The notes beneath the pieces were generated by a model. That model had not been told where the DNA came from and made no database searches. It saw nothing but the letters and a program-made list of their open reading frames with translations. The position numbers were made by a program, and so were the translations under genes. 21,554 bases of DNA from Tyzzerella sp. UBA1042. GTDB taxonomy: Bacteria > Bacillota > Clostridia > Lachnospirales > Anaerotignaceae. Positions within the stretch are counted from its first letter, which is position 1. Every line of letters starts with the position of its first letter. Shown here piece by piece: positions 1 to 6,349 of the stretch. Where the stretch lies: assembly GCA_002316675.1 (NCBI GenBank), contig DCDZ01000052.1, positions 11,625 through 33,178 of the forward strand, read 5' to 3'.

Positions 1-1020
1 AAAATAGAGGCGGGGGCTTCGTCGGGTTATTGCGCAAGCCGAGGAGAGGTTTTGAACGGTCTATTATTGGCCAATTACTTGGACTATACATTTCTGGATG
101 CTGCGGAGGTGATTTTTTTTGATGCCCGAGGGGAATTCGACAGTGAAAAAACCAATTGCGTACTGGGGAAAAGGCTGGAGGAAATGGAAAGGGTTGTGAT
201 ACCCGGATTTTACGGAAGCGGCCCCGACGGGAGCATTCGTGTTTTCTCAAGGGGCGGCAGTGACATTACCGGTGCCATTGTTGCCCGGGGAGCAAGGGCG
301 GAGCTATATGAAAACTGGACGGATGTTTCCGGGTTTTTCATGGCCGATCCCCGTATTGTGGCAAACCCTCGCCCCATCCGCCATATTACATACCAAGAAA
401 TGCATGAGCTTTGCAGTGCCGGAGCCACGGTGCTTCATGAGGATTGCGTATTTCCCGTCAGCTGTGCGGGCATTCCCACAAATATTTGCAATACCAATTT
501 TCCGGAGCATGAGGGAACCATGATTACCGGCACTGCATTGCATCGGGCGGATTTTGCCATTTTTGCGGGGCTTTCGGGGAAAAAAGGCTTTACCCTTTTG
601 GTTTTGGAGGAGCATGGCGGGGAAAAGGCCCCCAAATTTGTTCAGGAAGTGCTGCAGGCGGCGGAAGCTTGCGGCTTTAAATTTCAATACCTGCCCTCAG
701 CTATGAAGACGGTTTGTTTGCTTGTGGATACCTTCGGGTTTGCGGCGGCGGAAAAATCATTTACGGGGGAACTGCAAAAGGCGGGACTTTCCTTTACCAT
801 ATCATTACAGCCGGGGATTGCCGGTATTGTTCTTGTGGGCTATGGCATTGTGCATAATAAATCGGCGGTCAACCGGATTTACCAAGCATTGCACTGCCAA
901 GGCATTGAGGTAGTAATGATCAACCAAGGCTGCAGTGAATTAAGTACCTGGGTAGGGGTGGCGGAACAGGATATGGAAGAGGCCATTCGTACCATTTATA
1001 AAGCCTTTGCCGCCTTCTGA
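1..1020 (+). CDS. Aspartate kinase, C-terminal part (5' end outside window)
   Basis: Aspartokinase phosphorylates L-aspartate, the first step of lysine, threonine and methionine synthesis and of diaminopimelate for the cell wall. The frame is open from base 1, and codons 13-16 read SRGE, a motif internal to this family, so the TTG at 52 is not the true start and the N-terminal KFGGTS region is missing. Family landmarks follow in order: a DAAEVI stretch, the glycine-rich RGGSDITGA segment of the kinase fold, WTDVSG...ADPR, then GATVLHEDC (usually VLHPRT) and the join to the C-terminal region. The last 150 or so residues resemble tandem ACT domains, which in this family bind lysine or threonine for feedback control. 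A terminator follows at once. I cannot tell which isoform it is. Confidence 0.92.
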   Translation, partial: KIEAGASSGYCASRGEVLNGLLLANYLDYTFLDAAEVIFFDARGEFDSEKTNCVLGKRLEEMERVVIPGFYGSGPDGSIRVFSRGGSDITGAIVARGARAELYENWTDVSGFFMADPRIVANPRPIRHITYQEMHELCSAGATVLHEDCVFPVSCAGIPTNICNTNFPEHEGTMITGTALHRADFAIFAGLSGKKGFTLLVLEEHGGEKAPKFVQEVLQAAEACGFKFQYLPSAMKTVCLLVDTFGFAAAEKSFTGELQKAGLSFTISLQPGIAGIVLVGYGIVHNKSAVNRIYQALHCQGIEVVMINQGCSELSTWVGVAEQDMEEAIRTIYKAFAAF

Positions 1021-1061
1021 AGAATAGAACCAGCCAGGGAGTTTCCTAGTGAAATCCAAAC

Positions 1062-1087
1062 AAAAAAAGCCCAGTTGGGCTTTTTTG
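1062..1087. terminator. Bidirectional intrinsic terminator
   Basis: A GCCC/GGGC stem with a short AGTT loop is flanked by an A-run on one side and a T-run on the other, so it can end transcription on both strands. It sits between the convergent aspartate kinase and Na/Pi cotransporter genes. Confidence 0.85.
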
Positions 1088-1088
1088 T

Positions 1089-2774
1089 TTATACCAGCAC
1101 TACGTTGTCTTCATTTATATTTTTATTATACCGATGTTCATTTAAAACAACCTGTGAAATATTCATTGCATGGTCAGATACACGCTCCAGATTTGCAAGG
1201 ACTTCCAGGTAATGAATCCCTGCATTTACGTTGCACTCTGCATTAGATAATCTGTCGATATGGCCGGCACGCAGACGTTTTTCCAATGCATCCACTTGTT
1301 CCTCAAAAACCGCTGTTTTTGCCGCTGAAGCAATGTCGTCGTTTTCCAGAGCTTTTAGGGCATTGTCATAGCTGGAAAGAGCGGCATAAATCATCTCATT
1401 TAAATCCTCCATGGCAGTATTGCTGAAGGTTAAATCCTCGTGCTTCATTTCTGCGGCCAATTCTATAATATTTTCCGCATGATCGCCAACACGCTCCATA
1501 TCGCTGATGGTATTCAGCAGAGAAGTTACCATTTGGTTTTCTTTGTCGCTGATTTGCAAGGTACAAAGCTTAATCAGATATTCGGAAATGCCGTCACAGA
1601 CCCTATCAATCATGCTTTCCCGCTGTTTTATCTCTTCAATCCTTTCGGCGGAACAGTCACGAAGGGCCTCTAAGGAGCAGCCTAAATTTTTCCGTGCCAT
1701 TTTCCCCAAACGAATGGTTTCCTGCTTGGCACCCTCCACCGCAAGGCTTGGCGTTTGCAGCATACGCTTATCCAAATGAAGAAGCTGCCCCTGATCCCTG
1801 TCCGTATTTTCGGTAACACCATTTAGTTTCATTGCAACACGGATAATCCAACCGGAGAAAGGGAAAATTAGGAGGGTTGTGCCAATATTAAACGCAGTGT
1901 GAATTGCGCTGATTCGTGTTTGTGTAATCATGCCCAAGCCTGCCTCGGGATGTATCGAAAAGAAATAAATCATTGCAATAATACTGAATATAATGGTACC
2001 AATAATATTAAACATAAGGTGCATATACCCTACACATTTTGCATTTTTTCCGGCGCCGATACCGCTGATCAAAGCAGTAACACAGGTACCGATATTTTGA
2101 CCCATGATAATAAAAACCGCCGCATTCATGGGCACTAACCCTGTTGCCGCCAAAGAGAGCAAAATCCCCTGAGAAGCAGAGGAGCTTTGAATGATTGCGG
2201 TAACACCGGCACCTACTAAAATACCCAGCATGGGGTTTTGTCCTAATGTAATAAAAGCATCTTTAAAAACTTGAGATTTACTAAGGGGGGATACACTATC
2301 AGACATTGTTTGCATCCCGATGAATAGAATACCAAAGCCAATAATAATGGAAGCAATTTCTCTATGCTTCATTTTTTTACCGGTAATCTGAAGGATCACA
2401 CCGATCATGACAGCCAGAGGAGCCATGGTGGAGGGGCTGAACATTTTCGCCCATTCAGAGCTGGAAACTAACCAGCCTGTTACGGTGGTACCGATGTTGG
2501 CACCCATAATAACGCTCATTGCCTGTGTAAGGTTCATCAAGCCTGCATTTACAAAGCCGACTACCATAACGGTTGTTGCGGATGAGCTCTGTACAATGGC
2601 CGTCACTAAGGAGCCTAGGGCAATTCCCATCAGCTTGTTTTGTGTCAATGCTTCAAGGATTGATTTCATTTTTGTTCCGGCGGCGTTTTGTAAACCTTGA
2701 GCCATGTAATTCATGCCAAAGATAAACATGGCCAGCCCACCAATAAATGGGATGATTATAGTAGCGTAATCCAT
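1089..2774 (-). CDS. Na+/Pi cotransporter family protein with C-terminal PhoU-like domain
   Basis: Membrane carrier of the NptA/PNaS family, expected to couple sodium entry to phosphate movement. The 561 residues start with about 310 residues of hydrophobic segments that hold the duplicated family signature QSSSA at residues 62-66 and 196-200, each followed by a further helix. GANIGTT (near 91) and GQNIGT (near 224) are the second paired motifs. Residues from about 345 to 550 are helical and charged, with repeated ER(V)SDHA / ERVGDHA motifs typical of PhoU domains. Such a tail in this family is presumed regulatory. A GGAGG site lies just upstream of the ATG. No phosphate-regulon gene is adjacent, so the in vivo substrate is inferred from family only. 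Confidence 0.9.
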   Translation of the reverse strand: MDYATIIIPFIGGLAMFIFGMNYMAQGLQNAAGTKMKSILEALTQNKLMGIALGSLVTAIVQSSSATTVMVVGFVNAGLMNLTQAMSVIMGANIGTTVTGWLVSSSEWAKMFSPSTMAPLAVMIGVILQITGKKMKHREIASIIIGFGILFIGMQTMSDSVSPLSKSQVFKDAFITLGQNPMLGILVGAGVTAIIQSSSASQGILLSLAATGLVPMNAAVFIIMGQNIGTCVTALISGIGAGKNAKCVGYMHLMFNIIGTIIFSIIAMIYFFSIHPEAGLGMITQTRISAIHTAFNIGTTLLIFPFSGWIIRVAMKLNGVTENTDRDQGQLLHLDKRMLQTPSLAVEGAKQETIRLGKMARKNLGCSLEALRDCSAERIEEIKQRESMIDRVCDGISEYLIKLCTLQISDKENQMVTSLLNTISDMERVGDHAENIIELAAEMKHEDLTFSNTAMEDLNEMIYAALSSYDNALKALENDDIASAAKTAVFEEQVDALEKRLRAGHIDRLSNAECNVNAGIHYLEVLANLERVSDHAMNISQVVLNEHRYNKNINEDNVVLV

Positions 2775-2829
2775 TTTTTCCTCCGTTTAAAAATAGCTTG
2801 TATTAGCTGTGTCGAAATTTGCCACAGTA

Positions 2830-2858
2830 ATCATAACATAACACCTGTATGGCTGCAA
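2830..2858 (-). promoter_or_regulatory. Likely sigma-A promoter of the Na/Pi cotransporter gene
   Basis: On the minus strand TTGCAG, 17 bases, then TATGAT. The -10 box is 5/6 to consensus and the -35 keeps TTG. It lies about 55 bases upstream of the ATG. Confidence 0.5.
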
Positions 2859-3326
2859 TTAACTTTTCACTGCTTTTAACATTTTGTGCAACTTTATGAA
2901 TTTTAAGCTAGTTTTTTGTGAACTTTAGATGATATATGCAGCAGGGACGGGGAAAAGGGTGCTGCCTCTATATATTTTGCCATCCTATAAATCTGGAGGC
3001 TGTGGGGATGCCCAAAGATGCTTTCGTATCAGCCCATTTTTAGGAAACAAACTGCCGTATGGAATTCTCACCCGCAGACGGGTATTCTCAAATTGTTCAA
3101 AATATATGTAGTTCACTGCCTGCATACAGCTTTTTTGCAGGTAGCTTGTTTTTATAAAAAGTCCTTTATACTCAGTATCTATGGGTTTTCCCGATTCCCT
3201 TCTTCTGTGAGAAAAAACCACCACGCCCCTGCATAGAAAGCAATGTTTACGCCATCCTTTTTTATGCCAATTGTCTGGGTAAAGTGTCTTTTTCTCTCTG
3301 TTCTGTGCGTCAATGGAGTGTTGCCT
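2859..3326. other. Intergenic region without a supported gene
   Basis: Short frames exist on both strands, but none has a good ribosome site or a recognisable product. Several inverted repeats are visible: GCAGCA/TGCTGC at about 2938-2963, a nested structure at 2984-3044 (see findings), and CCTGCA/TGCAGG at about 3121-3141. It may contain a small RNA or decayed coding sequence. I cannot assign either. Confidence 0.4.
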
Positions 3327-3914
3327 TTATACCTTCCTCCCGCTAAGATACCTTTTGATCCATGCCTTCAGAGCGCACTTTCTTTCGTATTTCAGATATC
3401 TTTTTACATATGCCAAGGTAGCTCCTTCCCCCTGTTCCGCCAGCATTTTCAAAAAATGCTCCAACAGCTTTAAGGAATCCTTATGCATAATTTCATGCAC
3501 AAGTCTGCTTTTTGAGTGATATTCCCAGGGGCTGGCATCGGTGTATGCGCCTTTTTGATATGTTTTGCAAGCGGCGATGCGGTCTATAAACATTTCCGCC
3601 ACAAAACGAACGGGCATTTTCATGCCTGCCAACAGGGTATCCTTATCCTTATTATAGTCAATCCAATATTCAAAGTGGTGTTTGTTTCTGCCTTTATGGT
3701 GCAGCCATGAGCTGGAATATCCCTTTTTCTCCCGCTCTGCGTTGTTTGGGCTACGGTCCCCTTGAAAATATTTCGCCCCCACAAGAAATTCCGTAGGCGA
3801 ATATTTAGATAAATCATGGGTGATCCCCTGCCAATAAAGCCCAACTCGAAAACAGTACTGTCTAACCAGACTTCTATGGTGTGTAATTGTTTTCAAGTGT
3901 TCCACTGCCTTCAT
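3327..3914 (-). CDS. DUF5662 family protein
   Basis: A protein of 195 residues that I match to the DUF5662 family, which has no established function. Visible conserved-looking blocks are HDLSKYSPTEF at about residues 34-44, a charged AEREKKGYSSSWLHH segment, then NKHHFEYWIDY. Many of the conserved positions are His, Asp and Trp, which suggests a metal or nucleotide site; that is inference only. A GGAGGT site lies six bases before the ATG. It is a single gene, separated from the upstream hydrolase by a terminator. No clear terminator of its own is visible downstream. Confidence 0.8.
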   Translation of the reverse strand: MKAVEHLKTITHHRSLVRQYCFRVGLYWQGITHDLSKYSPTEFLVGAKYFQGDRSPNNAEREKKGYSSSWLHHKGRNKHHFEYWIDYNKDKDTLLAGMKMPVRFVAEMFIDRIAACKTYQKGAYTDASPWEYHSKSRLVHEIMHKDSLKLLEHFLKMLAEQGEGATLAYVKRYLKYERKCALKAWIKRYLSGRKV

Positions 3915-4177
3915 GTTATACCTCCGTTAATTGAGCCTGTATAGAGCATACAGGGCTAACCTTATTTGAAATTTAAAATAAATTTAATTTAGATTTATCA
4001 TATTTTTGACAAAAAAAGATACCTCCGCCCATGGAACGGAAGAAATAATTTTACAATATATAAAACCGGTGAGGAAAGTAGGGGATTATTTCCGGCATAC
4101 CCTCTTGCAGCTTTTTATTTATCGCCAACAAAAAAGGGTACATTCGTTTCAAAGAAAAATAACACAGATAAGCCTGT
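3915..4177. other. Intergenic, AT-rich, no gene seen
   Basis: Region between the DUF5662 start and the terminator of the hydrolase gene. It holds AT-rich sequence that probably carries the minus-strand promoter of the DUF5662 gene, and a short TCCG/CGGA inverted repeat near 4025-4045. No open frame is supported. Confidence 0.4.
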
Positions 4178-4215
4178 AAAAAAAGCGGCCAAGGCCCTTG
4201 CCCGGCCGCCTTTTG
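4178..4215 (-). terminator. Intrinsic terminator of the isochorismatase-family gene
   Basis: A perfect GCGGCC/GGCCGC stem (4185-4190 with 4204-4209), extended by A-T pairs after a one-base bulge. On the minus strand it is followed by a run of T, about 20 bases past the stop codon. Confidence 0.85.
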
Positions 4216-4232
4216 TTTTGTGCCATAGCTTT

Positions 4233-4775
4233 TTATTTTACTAATTTAGAAATTGCCTTAAAGTGAGGTGATTTTGCACCCCCTGTCAATTCAAACAAGG
4301 CTGCCTCACAGGTTGTGAGGAGGGCGCCTTCCGCCTTCATGCGCTCCAAGCCGATTTGTTTATCAAAAGGAACTCTGGAACCCACGCAGTCAGCAACAAC
4401 AAATACACGGTAGCCTTCTTCTAAAAGATCAACCACTGTTTGCAAAACACAAATATGTGCTTCAACACCGCAAACCAGAATATTTTTTTTGCCTTGCTCT
4501 TTCACCCAAGCTGCAATTTCATCACACTGAAGGCAGCTAAAGGTGGTTTTCTCTAAATAGCGAAAAGAATCAATTGCGCTTGCAAGCTCGGGAACGGTTT
4601 CTCCCAAGCCCTTTGTGTATTGCTGAGAAACGGTAAAGGGTACTGCAAGCTCCTTCAGCCCCTGGGCCAATATTGCTGCTTTTTTCAAAATTTGCGCATT
4701 TCCGTCGATCACAGGTACCAATTTTTCTTGAAAATCAATGAAAACTGCCGCCGTATCTTCCACATAAATTTTCAT
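4233..4775 (-). CDS. Isochorismatase-family cysteine hydrolase
   Basis: A 180-residue member of the isochorismatase-like alpha/beta hydrolases, which cleave C-N or vinyl-ether bonds in small molecules such as nicotinamide, carbamates or isochorismate. The catalytic triad can be read directly: Asp14 in VFIDFQ, Lys76 in LEKTTFSC, and Cys109 in GVEAHICVLQT, where the preceding Val-Glu corresponds to the usual cis-peptide position. Length and motif spacing fit the compact YcaC-like branch better than nicotinamidases, because the metal-binding DxHxxxxH pattern is absent. It has a strong AGGAGG site before the ATG and its own terminator, and so is monocistronic. The real substrate cannot be deduced. 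Confidence 0.88.
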   Translation of the reverse strand: MKIYVEDTAAVFIDFQEKLVPVIDGNAQILKKAAILAQGLKELAVPFTVSQQYTKGLGETVPELASAIDSFRYLEKTTFSCLQCDEIAAWVKEQGKKNILVCGVEAHICVLQTVVDLLEEGYRVFVVADCVGSRVPFDKQIGLERMKAEGALLTTCEAALFELTGGAKSPHFKAISKLVK

Positions 4776-4951
4776 ATGCTATTCCTCCTAAAATCCATGT
4801 CATAGAAAAGCCGGTTTTTATGCTTTCTATATAATATACGATGCAATGTATAGCATAAAATCAATGGGCTTGTGCCGACTCCATAGAAACCGAAAACCCA
4901 GACTGCTATCGCTTTACATTTTACATGATTTTGGCGGCAATGTCCATGGAA

Positions 4952-5728
4952 TTATACATATTTTTGCATATGCTTTAATGCGCTTTTTTCCAAGCGGCTT
5001 ACCTGCGCCTGACTAATGCCGATTTCGGTGCTGACCTCTGTTTGTGTCTTGCCCTCAAAAAAACGCAGGGTTACAATTTTCTTTTCCCGCTCCGACAGAT
5101 GATGCATTGCTTCGCTGAGGGATAAATTTTCCAGCCACAGCTTGTCGCCGTTTTTTTCATCACTCACTTGGTCCATTACAAAAAGAGTGTCTCCCCCATC
5201 GTGATAAACCGGTTCGTAAAGAGACACGGGGTCTTGTATGGCATCCATGGCCGTCACAACGCTTTCTCTGGAAACCCCCATTTCCTTGGCAATTTCGTCA
5301 ATGGTAGGCTCCTTTTCCCGCTCTGCCATCAAGCGCTCTTTCGCCTGCAGGGCTTTATATGCCATATCCCGCAAGGAACGGCTGACGCGGATGGAATTAT
5401 TATCCCGCAGGTACCGTCTGATTTCACCAATAATCATGGGGCAGCAATAGGTGGAGGGCATTACCTGCATGGTAATATCGAAATTGTCGATGGCCTTGAT
5501 CAAACCCACCACGCCAACTTGAAATAAATCATCCATATTTTCGTTTCTATTTTCAAATCTTTTAATAATGCTTAAAACAAGCCTTAAATTTCCTTCAATC
5601 AGTTTTTCCCGGGCGGACTCGTCCCCCCCTTTAAATTTCACAAAAAGCTCTCTTGCCTCAGCCCCGCTTAAGGTGGGTAAATTTGAGGTGTTAATACCGC
5701 TGATTTCTACTTTTCCATAATAACCCAT
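4952..5728 (-). CDS. sigG: RNA polymerase sporulation sigma factor SigG
   Basis: Late forespore sigma factor (SpoIIIG), which redirects RNA polymerase to forespore genes after engulfment. The N-terminus KVEISGINTSNLPTL matches the SigG signature KVEICGVDTSKLP. Region 2 (DDLFQVGVVGLIKAIDNFD, then IIGEIRRYLRDNN, then RVSRSLRD), region 3 (KEPTIDEIAKEMGV) and region 4 with its helix-turn-helix (GISQAQVSRLEKSALK) are all present. I start it at the ATG at 5728, eight bases after an AGGAG; the frame extends 14 codons further, but without a ribosome site. That gives 258 residues, the usual size. Two oddities: it is not next to sigE/spoIIGA, its common partners, and region 2.3 reads MPSTYCCPM where the family has an almost fixed xFSTYAVPM. 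Confidence 0.93.
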   Translation of the reverse strand: MGYYGKVEISGINTSNLPTLSGAEARELFVKFKGGDESAREKLIEGNLRLVLSIIKRFENRNENMDDLFQVGVVGLIKAIDNFDITMQVMPSTYCCPMIIGEIRRYLRDNNSIRVSRSLRDMAYKALQAKERLMAEREKEPTIDEIAKEMGVSRESVVTAMDAIQDPVSLYEPVYHDGGDTLFVMDQVSDEKNGDKLWLENLSLSEAMHHLSEREKKIVTLRFFEGKTQTEVSTEIGISQAQVSRLEKSALKHMQKYV

Positions 5729-5793
5729 TATGCCAACTCCTATCAAGCAATTTGGCAACAGAAATGGCAATCCATTTCAGTTGAAGCTATTAA

Positions 5794-5823
5794 AAATCTC
5801 CCCTTGAATGGGTCAAAATATAC
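5794..5823 (-). promoter_or_regulatory. Sigma-F-type promoter of sigG
   Basis: On the minus strand GTATA, 15 bases, then GGGGAGATTT. This fits the sigma-F pattern GYATA / GGnnAnAnT closely and lies about 66 bases before the start codon. Transcription of spoIIIG by sigma-F is established in Bacillus; here it is inferred from the motif. Confidence 0.7.
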
Positions 5824-6246
5824 CTTGCAAATATCGTCATTTTCTGTTCGGTTTTGATGGAGAGAGGATATTTTAGAAAAATTTTCCTGCGGGCTTGCTT
5901 TGAAAAATTAAAAAAATTTATGGAAATGATAAATTTTTTGACTGGATTTATTTTTAGTGCGGTGCCATGAAAGCAGAGGAGAGGGAATGGAGGGTCTATC
6001 AAATTTATGTATAATGTATACATTTCCTCACTGTTTTTTTGACAAATTGAAAAGACAAAAGTACGCAGCACAAAGAATCCTATTCATATTTATAATTTTT
6101 TCTATGCAAAATATGAATTATACTATTCAAAAATTACAATTTATAAAAAAACTAAAATTCTCATATTGCAATAAAATTTAGTTCATTGTGCACAAAAAAT
6201 ACGAATGAAAACTATTAAAACAAACCAAAAAATATTAAAAATAGTA
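5824..6246. other. Long AT-rich divergent intergenic region
   Basis: Between the sigG promoter and the amt promoter there is no supported gene. A TGTATA-ATG-TATACA palindrome lies at 6008-6022. A short frame beginning with the ATG near 5988 has a purine-rich stretch before it, but its product is low-complexity and I do not accept it. Confidence 0.4.
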
Positions 6247-6275
6247 TTGACAATCGTTTTTTCTGGTGTTAAACT
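6247..6275 (+). promoter_or_regulatory. Sigma-A promoter of the ammonium transporter gene
   Basis: TTGACA, a 17-base spacer and TAAACT. The -35 is perfect and the -10 is 4/6. Transcription would begin near 6282, so the hairpin at 6291-6321 would lie almost at the 5' end of the mRNA. Confidence 0.65.
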
Positions 6276-6286
6276 GCCTTAAGTAA

Positions 6287-6324
6287 AGCGAAGGCGCTGG
6301 GAGATGTTCTCCTGGTGCCTTTTT
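6287..6324 (+). promoter_or_regulatory. Terminator-like leader hairpin before amt (possible attenuator)
   Basis: Bases 6291-6304 pair with 6308-6321 in an uninterrupted 14-bp stem (three G-U pairs) with a TGT loop, followed by TTTTT, only about 25 bases before the start codon. A smaller alternative hairpin, AGCG/CGCT at 6287-6298, uses the 5' arm of this stem, so the two exclude each other. That is the layout of an attenuator. Regulators such as ANTAR antiterminators control nitrogen genes in clostridia, but no regulator is encoded nearby. Confidence 0.6.
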
Positions 6325-6349
6325 GTTCATTAAGAAGGAGGTAGTGTGT

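Noticed and set aside
2977..3100. tRNA, 6S or SRP RNA in the gap before the DUF5662 gene
   Set aside because: No cloverleaf, anticodon arm or T-loop consensus, and none of the conserved motifs of 6S or SRP RNA could be found on either strand.
3121..3141. CCTGCA/TGCAGG inverted repeat with a T-run in its loop
   Set aside because: The T-run is inside the loop rather than after the stem and no gene ends nearby, so it is not a convincing terminator.
2985..3224. 79-codon minus-strand frame with an arginine-rich RLRVRIPYGS segment
   Set aside because: No ribosome site before the GTG start and no recognisable family. The segment resembles peptides often produced by translating structured RNA, and the frame overlaps the nested hairpins.
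5988..6181. Short plus-strand frame from the ATG near 5988 with a purine-rich stretch before it
   Set aside because: The product is low in complexity and dominated by AT-driven codons, it has no terminator or partner, and it lies in a long divergent promoter region.
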